Assembly (NCBI RefSeq): GCF_001905595.1
Contig: NZ_LIXI01000004.1
Location: 372,001 to 436,000 of the forward strand
From: Streptomyces sp. CB00316
Lineage (GTDB): Bacteria; Actinomycetota; Actinomycetes; Streptomycetales; Streptomycetaceae
Reading direction: 5' to 3'
Length of the DNA stretch: 64,000 nt
Part shown: positions 12,205-22,756 of the stretch, in pieces
Numbering within the stretch: position 1 is the stretch's first letter
Layout of the letters: the number at the start of each line of letters is the position of its first letter
The notes under the pieces: generated by a model
The model's database searches: none
Told to the model about the DNA's origin: nothing
The model's input: the letters and a program-made list of their open reading frames with translations, nothing else
Translations under genes and position numbers: made by a program

Positions 12205-12500
12205 ACCCGGTCAACTATCTCTACCTCGCGGCCCTGCTGTTCGCGATCGGCGCCTCCGGGGTGCTGATCCGGCGGAACGTGATCGTGCTGTTCATGTGCG
12301 TCGAGCTGATGCTCAACGCGTGCAACCTGGCGCTCGTCACGTTCTCCCGGATGCACGGAAACCTCGACGGACAGATCGTCGCGTTCTTCGTGATGGTCGT
12401 CGCCGCCGCGGAAGTCGTCGTCGGGCTCGCGATCATCGTGTCGTTGTTCCGCTCCCGCCACTCGGCCTCGGTCGACGACGCCAGCCTGATGAAGCTGTAA
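12201..12500 (+). CDS. nuoK: NADH-quinone oxidoreductase subunit K
   Basis: NuoK is a small three-helix subunit (99 residues) related to MrpC antiporter subunits. The conserved membrane glutamates are seen in [14 protein letters not shown] and in [10 protein letters not shown]. These residues form part of the proton path at the base of the membrane arm. The GTG start overlaps the nuoJ stop by 4 bp. Confidence 0.96.
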   Translation: MNPVNYLYLAALLFAIGASGVLIRRNVIVLFMCVELMLNACNLALVTFSRMHGNLDGQIVAFFVMVVAAAEVVVGLAIIVSLFRSRHSASVDDASLMKL

Positions 12501-12513
12501 GGGGACCGGAATC

Positions 12514-14409
12514 GTGGAGAACCTGATCGCGCTGCTCGTCGCGGCGCCCCTGCTCGGAGCGGCGGTCCTGCTCTGCGGCGGCCGCCGTCTGGACCGGGTC
12601 GGGCACTGGCTCGGCACCGTGCTCGCCGCCGCCTCGTTCGTCATCGGCGTCGTCCTCTTCGCCGACATGCTGGGGAAGGGCGCCGAGGACCGGGCCTTGC
12701 ACCAGCACCTGTTCAGCTGGATTCCGGTGGAGGGCTTCCAGGCCGACATCGCCTTCCAGCTCGACCAGCTGTCGATGACGTTCGTCCTACTCATCACCGG
12801 TGTGGGCACCCTGATCCACATCTACTCCATCGGCTACATGGAGCACGACGAGCGCAGGCGCCGCTTCTTCGGCTATCTCAACCTGTTCCTCGCGGCGATG
12901 CTGATCCTGGTCATCGCCGACAACTACCTGCTGCTGTACGTCGGGTGGGAGGGCGTCGGTCTGGCGTCGTACCTGCTCATCGGTTTCTGGCAGCACAAGC
13001 CCAGCGCGGCCACCGCCGCGAAGAAGGCGTTCCTGGTCAACCGCGTCGGTGACGTGGGGCTGTCGATCGCCATCATGCTGATGTTCACCACCTTCGGCAC
13101 CTTCGCCTTCGGGCCGGTGCTGGAGGCGACCGGTGACACCAGCGAGGGCAAGCTGACGGCGATCGGCCTGATGCTGCTGCTCGCCGCGTGCGGCAAGTCG
13201 GCCCAGGTGCCGCTCCAGTCCTGGCTCGGTGACGCGATGGAGGGCCCGACCCCGGTCTCCGCCCTCATCCACGCCGCGACCATGGTCACCGCCGGTGTCT
13301 ATCTGATCGTCCGCTCCGGCGCCATCTTCAACGGTGCTCCGGACGCCCAGCTGGTCGTCGCCATCGTCGGCGCGGTCACGCTGATCTTCGGTGCGATCGT
13401 CGGTTGCGCCAAGGACGACATCAAGAAGGCGCTCGCGGGCTCCACGATGTCGCAGATCGGCTACATGATCCTCGCCGCGGGCCTCGGTCCGATCGGGTAC
13501 ATCTTCGCGATCATGCACCTGGTGACGCACGGCTTCTTCAAGGCCGGGCTCTTCCTGGGGGCCGGTTCGGTGATGCACGGCATGAACGACGAGGTCGACA
13601 TGCGCAAGTACGGCGGCCTGCGGAAGTACATGCCGGTCACCTTCATCACCTTCGGCCTCGGCTATCTCGCCATCATCGGCTTCCCGGGCCTGTCCGGCTT
13701 CTTCTCCAAGGACAAGATCATCGAGGCGGCCTTCGCCAAGGGCGGCACCGAGGGCTGGATCCTCGGCTCCGTCGCCCTTCTCGGAGCCGCGATCACCGCG
13801 TTCTACATGACGCGCGTGATGCTGATGACGTTCTTCGGCGAGAAGCGCTGGCAGCCCGACGCCGAGGGCCGTGAGCCGCACCCGCACGAGTCCCCGAAGT
13901 CCATGACGATCCCGATGATCGTGCTGGCCGTCGGATCGGTCTTCGCCGGTGGCTTCTTCGCCATCGGTGACCGCTTCGTCAACTGGCTGGAGCCGGTCAC
14001 CGGTTACGACCACGGGCACTCCCCGCTGAGCGTGGCCACCGTCACCGGAGCCACCGTGGTGGCCCTGGTCATCGGCGTCGCGGTCGCCTGGACGATGTAC
14101 GGGCGCAAGCCGGTGCCCGTCGTGGCCCCGCGCGGCTCGCTGCTCACCCGGGCGGCCCGCCGCGACCTGCTCCAGGACGACTTCAACCACGTCGTCCTGG
14201 TCCGCGGCGGCGAGCACCTCACCCGCTCGCTCGTCTACGTCGACCACTCCCTGGTCGACGGCGTCGTCAACGGCACGGCCGCCTCGGTCGGCGGGCTCTC
14301 CGGCCGGCTGCGCAAGCTGCAGAACGGCTACGCCCGCTCCTACGCGGTCTCGATGTTCGGCGGTGCGGCGGTCGTCATCGCCGCGACCCTGCTGATGAGG
14401 GCGGTCTGA
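12514..14409 (+). CDS. nuoL: NADH-quinone oxidoreductase subunit L
   Basis: NuoL (631 residues) is the distal antiporter-like proton pump with a long lateral helix at its C-terminus. The functional Glu of helix 5 is in [19 protein letters not shown] and the Lys of helix 7 in [19 protein letters not shown]. The GTG start lies 13 bp after the nuoK stop behind AAGGGGA. The C-terminal part includes [17 protein letters not shown], a soluble loop before the last helix. Confidence 0.97.
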   Translation: MENLIALLVAAPLLGAAVLLCGGRRLDRVGHWLGTVLAAASFVIGVVLFADMLGKGAEDRALHQHLFSWIPVEGFQADIAFQLDQLSMTFVLLITGVGTLIHIYSIGYMEHDERRRRFFGYLNLFLAAMLILVIADNYLLLYVGWEGVGLASYLLIGFWQHKPSAATAAKKAFLVNRVGDVGLSIAIMLMFTTFGTFAFGPVLEATGDTSEGKLTAIGLMLLLAACGKSAQVPLQSWLGDAMEGPTPVSALIHAATMVTAGVYLIVRSGAIFNGAPDAQLVVAIVGAVTLIFGAIVGCAKDDIKKALAGSTMSQIGYMILAAGLGPIGYIFAIMHLVTHGFFKAGLFLGAGSVMHGMNDEVDMRKYGGLRKYMPVTFITFGLGYLAIIGFPGLSGFFSKDKIIEAAFAKGGTEGWILGSVALLGAAITAFYMTRVMLMTFFGEKRWQPDAEGREPHPHESPKSMTIPMIVLAVGSVFAGGFFAIGDRFVNWLEPVTGYDHGHSPLSVATVTGATVVALVIGVAVAWTMYGRKPVPVVAPRGSLLTRAARRDLLQDDFNHVVLVRGGEHLTRSLVYVDHSLVDGVVNGTAASVGGLSGRLRKLQNGYARSYAVSMFGGAAVVIAATLLMRAV

Positions 14410-14413
14410 TCAC

Positions 14414-15985
14414 ATGTCCTTTCCCCTCCTGACCGCGACGGCGGCGCTCCCGGCCATCGGAGCCATCGCCACCGCCGCCGTCCCCGCCGCACAGCGCACC
14501 GTGGCCAAGTGGGTCGCGCTGTTCTTCTCGCTCTCCACGCTCGTCCTGGCGGGCATCGTCTTCGCCCGCTTCGAGCCGGGCGGCGACCGCTACCAACTGA
14601 CCGAGTCCAAGGCCTGGATCGCCGATTTCGGCGTCCGGTACGAACTGGGCGTGGACGGCATCGGGGTGGCGCTCCTCGGGCTCACCGCGCTGCTGATCCC
14701 GTTCGTCATCGTGGCCGGCTGGCACGACGCCGACCCCCTGGAGACGAAGTCCTCGCGCTGGCGCCCCACCCAGGGCTTCTTCGCGCTGATCCTCATGGTC
14801 GAGGCCATGGTGATCCTGTCGTTCCTCGCGACCGACGTCTTCCTCTTCTACATCCTGTTCGAAGCCATGCTGATCCCGATGTACTTCCTCATCGGCGGCT
14901 TCGGGGACCGGGCCCACGCGGGCAGCGACGAGAACGCCGCGAAGCAACGCTCGTACGCGGCGGTCAAGTTCCTCCTGTACAACCTGGCCGGCGGCCTGAT
15001 CATGCTGGCCGCCGTCATCGGGCTGTACGTGGTCGCGGGGAGCTTCTCGCTCTCCGAGATCGCCGCGGCCCGGGCCGACGGCACCCTGGAGATGGCGACC
15101 TCCACCGAGCGGTGGCTCTTCCTCGGGTTCTTCCTCGCCTTCGCGATCAAGGCCCCGCTCTGGCCGCTGCACACCTGGCTGCCCAACGCGATGGGCGAGG
15201 CGACCGCACCGGTCGCCGTGCTCATCACCGCGATCGTCGACAAGGTCGGCACCTTCGCGATGCTCCGCTTCTGCCTCGGGCTCTTCCCGGAGGCCAGCAA
15301 GTGGGCGACCCCGGTCGTCATCGCCCTGGCGCTCGTCTCCATCGTCTACGGAGCACTGCTCGCGGTCGGCCAGCGCGACATCAAGCGGCTCATCGCCTAC
15401 GCCTCGATCTCGCACTTCGGCTTCATCATCCTGGGCATCTTCGCGATGACCAGCCAGGGCCAGTCGGGCGCCACGCTCTACATGGTCAACCACGGCATCT
15501 CCACCGCCGCGCTGCTGCTGGTCGCCGGATTCCTCATCACCCGGCGCGGCTCGCGGCTCATCGCGGACTACGGCGGGGTGCAGAAGGTCGCCCCCGTCCT
15601 GGCGGGCACCTTCCTCATCGGCGGTCTGGCGACGCTGTCGCTGCCGGGGCTCGCCCCGTTCGTCAGCGAGTTCCTGGTCCTCGTCGGCACGTTCAGCGCC
15701 TATCCGGTGGCCGGGATCATCGCCACCTCCGGCATCGTGCTCGCCGCGGTCTACGTCCTCGTCCTCTACCAGCGGACGATGACCGGCCCGGTCAACGAGT
15801 CGGTCCGCACCATGCCCGACCTCAAGGCGCGTGAGCTGGTGGTCGCCGTACCGCTGATCGCGCTCCTGCTCTTCCTGGGCGTCTTCCCGAAGCCGCTCAC
15901 CGAGGTCGTCAACCCGGCGGTCAAGCACACCATGTCCGACGTACAGAAGAAGGACCCCCAGCCCGAGGTGGAGGCCGCCAAGTGA
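14414..15985 (+). CDS. nuoM: NADH-quinone oxidoreductase subunit M
   Basis: NuoM is the second antiporter-like pump (523 residues, about 14 helices). The key Glu is in ILFEAMLIPMYFLIGGFG and the channel Lys in AIKAPLWPLHTWLPNAMGEA. It starts 4 bp after the nuoL stop and overlaps nuoN at its end. The last 20 residues are hydrophilic (QKKDPQPEVEAAK). Confidence 0.97.
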   Translation: MSFPLLTATAALPAIGAIATAAVPAAQRTVAKWVALFFSLSTLVLAGIVFARFEPGGDRYQLTESKAWIADFGVRYELGVDGIGVALLGLTALLIPFVIVAGWHDADPLETKSSRWRPTQGFFALILMVEAMVILSFLATDVFLFYILFEAMLIPMYFLIGGFGDRAHAGSDENAAKQRSYAAVKFLLYNLAGGLIMLAAVIGLYVVAGSFSLSEIAAARADGTLEMATSTERWLFLGFFLAFAIKAPLWPLHTWLPNAMGEATAPVAVLITAIVDKVGTFAMLRFCLGLFPEASKWATPVVIALALVSIVYGALLAVGQRDIKRLIAYASISHFGFIILGIFAMTSQGQSGATLYMVNHGISTAALLLVAGFLITRRGSRLIADYGGVQKVAPVLAGTFLIGGLATLSLPGLAPFVSEFLVLVGTFSAYPVAGIIATSGIVLAAVYVLVLYQRTMTGPVNESVRTMPDLKARELVVAVPLIALLLFLGVFPKPLTEVVNPAVKHTMSDVQKKDPQPEVEAAK

Positions 15986-17646
15986 GCGCAACAGCTGTCC
16001 ACAGCCTGTGGACGACGGCGAGCGGGGTGACATCCGCAGCCCCGGGGGACCGCTTCACGGCGCCCACGATCGAGTACGCCCAGCTCGCGCCCGTCCTGAT
16101 CATCGTGATCGGCGCCGTCCTGGGCATCCTGGTGGAGGCCTTCGTACCGCGTAAGGCCCGCTACCACGCCCAGCTCCTGCTGACCGTGGTGGCGCTGGCC
16201 GCCGCGTTCGCCGCCGTGGTGTCCCTCGCGGCCGGCGGGTACGCCACGACGAAGGCCCAGATCGCGGCCATGGGCGCCATCGCGATCGACGGCCCCACCC
16301 TGTTCCTCCAGGGGACCATTCTCCTGGTCTCCGTGGTGGCCGTCTTCACCTTCGCCGAACGGCGGCTCGACCCCACCGCCCACGGCAACCGGGTCGACTC
16401 CTTCGCCGCCCAGGCCGGTACGGTCCCCGGCAGCGACGCCGAGAAGGCCGCCGTCCGCGCGGGCTTCGCCACCACCGAGGTCTTCCCGCTGGTCCTGTTC
16501 TCGGTGGCGGGCATGCTCGTCTTCCCCGCCGCCAACGACCTGCTGACCCTCTTCATCGCGCTGGAAGTCTTCTCGCTCCCGCTCTACCTCCTGTGCGCCG
16601 TCGCCCGCCGCAAGCGGCTGATGTCGCAGGAGGCGGCCGTGAAGTACTTCCTGCTCGGCGCGTTCTCCTCGGCGTTCCTGCTCTTCGGGATCGCCCTCCT
16701 CTACGGCTACGCGGGCTCCCTCTCGTACGCCACCATCGCCAACGTCGTCGACGGCTCGGTCCTGGAGATCGACCCCGCCCTCGCCGGCACCATGGGCAAC
16801 GACGCGCTGCTGCTCATCGGCGGCGCGCTGATCCTGGTCGGCCTGCTCTTCAAGGTCGGTGCCGTCCCGTTCCACATGTGGACCCCGGACGTCTACCAGG
16901 GCGCCCCGACCCCGGTCACCGGCTTCATGGCGGCCGCCACCAAGGTCGCCGCGTTCGGCGCGCTGCTGCGCCTGCTGTACGTGGTGCTCCCCGGGCTCAC
17001 CTGGGACCTGCGGCCGGTCCTGTGGGCGGTGGCCATCATCACGATGCTGGGCGGGGCGGTCGTCGCGATCACCCAGACCGACATCAAGCGGCTGCTGGCC
17101 TACTCCTCCATCGCGCACGCGGGCTTCATCCTCGCCGGTGTCATCGCGACCAGCCCGGAGGGGGTCTCCTCGGTCCTCTTCTACCTGGGCGCGTACTCCT
17201 TCGTGACGGTCGGCGCGTTCGCCGTCGTCACACTGGTGCGGGACGCGGGCGGCGAGGCCACGCACCTGTCGAAGTGGGCCGGGCTCGGCCGCCGCTCGCC
17301 GCTGACCGCGGCGGTCTTCGCGGTGTTCCTGCTGGCCTTCGCCGGGATCCCGCTCACCTCGGGGTTCTCCGGCAAGTTCGCCGTCTTCAAGGCGGCGGCG
17401 GAGAGCGGAGCGGGCGCGCTGGTCGTGGTCGGTGTGATCTCGTCGGCGATCGCGGCCTTCTTCTACATCCGCGTGATCGTCCTGATGTTCTTCAGCGAGC
17501 CGAAGGCGGACGGCCCCACGGTCGCCGTCCCGTCCCCGCTGACCATGACGACGATCGCGGTGGGTGTGGCGGTCACGCTGGTGCTGGGCCTGGCCCCGCA
17601 GTACTTCCTGGACCTCGCGGGCCAGGCGGGGATCTTCGTGCGGTAG
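15982..17646 (+). CDS. nuoN: NADH-quinone oxidoreductase subunit N
   Basis: NuoN is the third antiporter-like pump (554 residues). The key Glu is in FIALEVFSLPLYLL and the Lys in LLFKVGAVPFHMWTPD. The GTG overlaps the nuoM stop by 4 bp. A perfect 8-bp palindrome (15997-16013) lies just inside the coding region and could hold the start in a hairpin, so translation here probably depends on ribosomes coming from nuoM. It is the last gene of the operon and is followed by a strong terminator. Confidence 0.97.
   Translation: MSATAVHSLWTTASGVTSAAPGDRFTAPTIEYAQLAPVLIIVIGAVLGILVEAFVPRKARYHAQLLLTVVALAAAFAAVVSLAAGGYATTKAQIAAMGAIAIDGPTLFLQGTILLVSVVAVFTFAERRLDPTAHGNRVDSFAAQAGTVPGSDAEKAAVRAGFATTEVFPLVLFSVAGMLVFPAANDLLTLFIALEVFSLPLYLLCAVARRKRLMSQEAAVKYFLLGAFSSAFLLFGIALLYGYAGSLSYATIANVVDGSVLEIDPALAGTMGNDALLLIGGALILVGLLFKVGAVPFHMWTPDVYQGAPTPVTGFMAAATKVAAFGALLRLLYVVLPGLTWDLRPVLWAVAIITMLGGAVVAITQTDIKRLLAYSSIAHAGFILAGVIATSPEGVSSVLFYLGAYSFVTVGAFAVVTLVRDAGGEATHLSKWAGLGRRSPLTAAVFAVFLLAFAGIPLTSGFSGKFAVFKAAAESGAGALVVVGVISSAIAAFFYIRVIVLMFFSEPKADGPTVAVPSPLTMTTIAVGVAVTLVLGLAPQYFLDLAGQAGIFVR
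15997..16013. repeat. Perfect palindrome at the start of nuoN
   Basis: GTCCACAG-C-CTGTGGAC is an 8-bp perfect inverted repeat, 15 bases after the nuoN start codon. In RNA it would form a hairpin at the ribosome's entry point. Each half also resembles a DnaA box (8 of 9 bases of TTGTCCACA). Confidence 0.5.
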
Positions 17647-17666
17647 GCGATTCTCCCGCAGAACAG

Positions 17667-17702
17667 CGCCGGACGGTCCGTTATCCACAGGACCGTCCGG
17701 CG
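17667..17702 (+). terminator. Terminator of the nuoA-N operon
   Basis: CGCCGGACGGTCC and GGACCGTCCGGCG form a perfect 13-bp stem with a 10-base loop, 20 bp after the nuoN stop. A short T-rich stretch (TTGTCGT) follows. This is the typical stem-only terminator of Streptomyces. Confidence 0.85.
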
Positions 17703-17832
17703 TTGTCGTAGGAGCCGCCTATCGTGGTGGGGGACGGAGAGCGGACGGACAAGGGCCGGACGGCGCGGACGGTAGGGGTTACGGACCGGTCGGCCGCGGA
17801 CCCCGGGGGACAGAGCGTTGGGAAGCGTGACC

Positions 17833-19872
<2,040 letters not shown>

Positions 19873-19894
19873 GGCGCGGCCCGGGCGGTGGGAC

Positions 19895-20506
19895 CTACTG
19901 CGGGTCCGCCGCGCGGCGGCGCGGCGTGATCGCCGTCAGGTCCAGGTCCACGGGGAACGGCACCGACACCTTCATCCGGTCGTGGAAGATCCCCGTCGAG
20001 GTGTACGCCCCCGTGGCCGGCTCCCGCTCGAAGACGTACACCACGGCCCGCCCGTCGTGGTTCTCCACCCGCCAGTAGTGGGGGATCGTCGCGCGGGCGT
20101 ACTTCACGGGCTTGGTCTCCCGGTCGCGGGACCGGGACTCGGGGGAGACGACCTCGACGGCGAGGCGCACCGACTCGGCAGGAAAGCGGGTCTGGTCCGG
20201 GTCCTGGATGATGTCACCTTCAATGACGATCACATCGGGCTCGGGCCGGTTGTAGCGGTCGATGTCGATGGTGAACTCGCGCACGACCTCCAGCTCCGGC
20301 GGGGCCAGCGACTGCAGCTGCCAGTTGAAGAAGTCGACCGCTCGCGAATGGAACAAGGTCTGCGGACTCACGAAAACGAGGCTCCCGTCGATCAGCTCCG
20401 TGTGCGGAGGCAGATTCGGGAGTGTGTCCAGGTCATCGGCGGTCCAGCCGCCCTCGGGCGGGACCGCCCACCGCGGCTCGGAGGCCTCGGGTTCGATGCT
20501 CATCAT
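19895..20506 (-). CDS. Uma2-family (DUF820) PD-(D/E)XK-like protein
   Basis: This protein of about 203 residues belongs to the Uma2 group, which is abundant in Streptomyces and cyanobacteria. It has a restriction-endonuclease-like fold but no established biological role. The conserved core is visible: PEPDVIVIEGD, then LAVEVVSPESRSRDRETKP and KYARATIPHYW. The start is uncertain; ATG 20506, ATG 20503 and ATG 20515 are all in frame, with GGGAG just upstream of the first two. It converges with recQ, 22 bp away. Confidence 0.8.
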   Translation of the reverse strand: MMSIEPEASEPRWAVPPEGGWTADDLDTLPNLPPHTELIDGSLVFVSPQTLFHSRAVDFFNWQLQSLAPPELEVVREFTIDIDRYNRPEPDVIVIEGDIIQDPDQTRFPAESVRLAVEVVSPESRSRDRETKPVKYARATIPHYWRVENHDGRAVVYVFEREPATGAYTSTGIFHDRMKVSVPFPVDLDLTAITPRRRAADPQ

Positions 20507-20620
20507 TGCTCCCATGGGGAGGAGTCTCGCGGGCCTGACCAGCGTATCCGCCGGGAACCGGATGAGGCTCCCCCGAACGTGTGAACGCCTCACGCACCGC
20601 TGACCGGACCCGGCACCCTC

Positions 20621-20680
20621 TCAGTCACCGCCCCCGCAGTCACCGCTCCCTCAGTCACCGCTCCCTCAGTCACCGCCCCC
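20621..20680. repeat. Four 15-bp tandem repeats over the GPP34 stop codon
   Basis: TCAGTCACCGCtCCC-like units begin at 20621, 20636, 20651 and 20666. On the minus strand each unit reads Gly-Ser/Gly-Gly-Asp-stop. The gene's stop (20666) is inside the array, and further in-frame stops follow at 20651 and 20621. The Gly-rich tail of the protein continues the same pattern. Confidence 0.75.
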
Positions 20681-21370
20681 GCCGCATCCGCCCCCGCCGC
20701 ATCCGCCCCCGCCCCCGCCGTCGCCCCAGCCGCCGCCGCCTCCGCCGGACTCGTTCCGCTTGACGTTGTAGTGGACGGCCGCAGCCGTCCACTCGGCGCG
20801 GCGCAGGACCTTCATCGCCGTGCGGCCGGGGCGGCCGTTGCGGGTCAGTTCGCCGGCGAGGCCGATCGCGGAGACCAGGGCGGCCAGGATCCGGTCGCGG
20901 TGGTCCGGGTAGCCCGCCGTCTCGGCCAGCGTGAACCGCCTGCGGAGCCCCGGTACGAGGTCCGGCGGGACCGGGAAGTGGCGGTGGTACGGGAACAGGC
21001 CGAGGAAGCGGCGGGTCTCCCGGGACAGCAACGAGCGCTCCACCAGGGAGTCCAGGTACTTCTCGTGCACGTGGCGGTCGAAGTCGCCGACCCAGCGCCG
21101 GGCGCGCATTCCGGAGCGCCGGCCCTTGGCCTGGGGCAGGGTCCGCAGCAGGTCGGCGAGGAGCGGGTCGGCCGGGTCCAGCGGGTTCACCACCTGGACC
21201 CGGCCGTACTCCTCCCGTATCCGCCCCTGGAGCTCCAGCTCCGCGAGGGCGGCGCCGGCCGTCCCGTACGCCAGGAAGGCGGCCTTGCGCAGCGGCTTGC
21301 CGCTCCCCGGGTCCAGGGTGAGCAGGATCAGCTCCTCGGGGAGCGTCAGCGCGGGGGCGGGAGCGTTCAT
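20666..21370 (-). CDS. GPP34 (GOLPH3-like) family protein with glycine-rich tail
   Basis: This 234-residue protein begins LTLPEELILLTLDPGSGKP, the typical start of bacterial GPP34 proteins, which resemble the phosphoinositide-binding fold of Golgi GOLPH3. The bacterial function is unknown to me. The last 30 residues are nearly all Gly with occasional Trp, Cys and Asp, encoded by simple repeats; the stop lies in a tandem array. The ATG overlaps the fahA stop (ATGA), so the two are co-translated. Confidence 0.8.
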   Translation of the reverse strand: MNAPAPALTLPEELILLTLDPGSGKPLRKAAFLAYGTAGAALAELELQGRIREEYGRVQVVNPLDPADPLLADLLRTLPQAKGRRSGMRARRWVGDFDRHVHEKYLDSLVERSLLSRETRRFLGLFPYHRHFPVPPDLVPGLRRRFTLAETAGYPDHRDRILAALVSAIGLAGELTRNGRPGRTAMKVLRRAEWTAAAVHYNVKRNESGGGGGGWGDGGGGGGCGGGGCGGGGD

Positions 21371-22596
21371 GGCGCGGTGACGATCCTGCCGGTCACATCG
21401 CCGAGGCCCACGCGGGTGCCGTGCGGGCCGGGGGCCCAGGCGGTCAGCGTGACCGTGTCGCCGTCCTCCAGGAACGTCCTCTTGCCCTCGGGGAGTTCCA
21501 GCGCGTCGCGGCCGTTCCAGGTGAGCTCCAGGAGCGAGCCGCGCTGCGTGGTCTCGGGGCCGCTGACCGTGCCGGAGCCGTACAGGTCCCCGGTCCGCAG
21601 CGACGCGCCGTTGACCGTCATGTGGGCGAGCTGCTGGGCGGCCGTCCAGTACATCGAGGCGAACGGCGGCTCGGCGACGACCTGGCCGTTGATCTCGACG
21701 GTGATCCGGATGTCGAAGCCGCCGTGCTCCTCCTCGTCCGAGTCGTCGAGGTAGGGGAGCAGGGGCACATCCCGGGTCGGCGGGGCGGTGCGGGCCGCGT
21801 CCAGGGCCTCCAGCGGGGTGACCCACGCCGATACGGAGGTGGCGAAGGACTTGCCCAGGAACGGGCCCAGCGGCACGTACTCCCAGGCCTGGAGGTCGCG
21901 CGCCGACCAGTCGTTGAGCAGCGAGAGCCCGAAGACGTGCTCGCGGAAGTCGGCGAGCGGGACCGGGGTGCCGTGGGCTGAGGGGACGCCGACGACGAAG
22001 CCGACCTCGGCCTCGATGTCCAGCTTCACCGAGGGCCCGAAGACGGGCGCCGGGTCGGTGGGGGCCTTGCGCTGGCCGCTGGGGCGCACCACGTCCGTGC
22101 CGGAGACCACGACGGTGCCGGAGCGCCCGTGGTAACCGATCGGCAGGTGCTTCCAGTTGGGCGTGAGCGCGTCGCCGTCCGGCCGGAAGATCTTCCCGAC
22201 GTTGGTGGCGTGGTGCTCGCTGGCGTAGAAGTCGACGTAGTCCGCGACCTCGTACGGCAGGTGCAGGGTCACCGCGTCGACCGGGTGCAGCAGGGGCTCG
22301 ATGTCCGCGCGGTGCCCCGGGACCGTCAGCCAGGCGGTGAGCGCGCGGCGCACGTCCCGCCAGGCGGTGCGGCCCGCCGCGAGCAGCGGTGTCAGGCTCG
22401 GCTGGGCCAGCAGCCCGGCGTAGGGGGAGCCGAGCGCGTGGGCGGCGGCGCCGGCGTCCAGCACGTGGTTGCCGATGCGGACGCCGACCCGGCGGTCCTC
22501 GGGGTGGTCGGGGGTGGAGAACACACCGTAGGGGAGGTTGTGCGGGCCGAAGGGGTCGCCCTCGGGCAGGTCGAGCGGGCTGCTCTGCTCGGGCAT
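21367..22596 (-). CDS. fahA: Fumarylacetoacetase
   Basis: This enzyme hydrolyses fumarylacetoacetate to fumarate and acetoacetate, the last step of tyrosine breakdown. The 409-residue length and order fit: N-terminal SH3-like domain (PYGVFSTPDHPEDRRVGVRI), then the catalytic domain with DYVDFYASEHHATNVGKIFR. It continues with the metal-site segment EAEVGFVVG and the motif LLNDWSARDLQAWEY. GAGG precedes the ATG. It is followed by GPP34 with a 4-bp overlap. No other tyrosine-degradation gene is in the window. Confidence 0.95.
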   Translation of the reverse strand: MPEQSSPLDLPEGDPFGPHNLPYGVFSTPDHPEDRRVGVRIGNHVLDAGAAAHALGSPYAGLLAQPSLTPLLAAGRTAWRDVRRALTAWLTVPGHRADIEPLLHPVDAVTLHLPYEVADYVDFYASEHHATNVGKIFRPDGDALTPNWKHLPIGYHGRSGTVVVSGTDVVRPSGQRKAPTDPAPVFGPSVKLDIEAEVGFVVGVPSAHGTPVPLADFREHVFGLSLLNDWSARDLQAWEYVPLGPFLGKSFATSVSAWVTPLEALDAARTAPPTRDVPLLPYLDDSDEEEHGGFDIRITVEINGQVVAEPPFASMYWTAAQQLAHMTVNGASLRTGDLYGSGTVSGPETTQRGSLLELTWNGRDALELPEGKRTFLEDGDTVTLTAWAPGPHGTRVGLGDVTGRIVTAP

Positions 22597-22708
22597 GTGT
22601 TGCTGCCTCGCTTTCCAGGTCGTGTGGAGGACACGTTACGTCGGAGGTCCTACCCCACGGCAGTGCCCCGACTGTCCCCAACTGTGCGTATTGCCTGGAA
22701 AGTTCGAA

Positions 22709-22734
22709 GGGTCCCCCGGAAATCCGGGGGACCC
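22709..22734 (-). terminator. Terminator downstream of the CocE-type hydrolase
   Basis: GGGTCCCCCGG and CCGGGGGACCC form a perfect 11-bp stem with a 4-base loop. It lies 23 bp beyond the stop of the leftward hydrolase gene and before the promoter region of fahA. Confidence 0.8.
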
Positions 22735-22756
22735 GACAACGAAATGGGCGATCCGC

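Noticed and set aside
17681..17689. A perfect DnaA box TTATCCACA in the loop of the nuo terminator
   Set aside because: It is a single copy with no cluster of boxes, no dnaA gene and no AT-rich region nearby. Nothing here suggests an origin.
22130..22700. Upstream extension of the GPP34 frame through fahA
   Set aside because: The open frame continues by chance over fahA. The ATG at 21370 overlaps the fahA stop and gives the normal GPP34 N-terminus.
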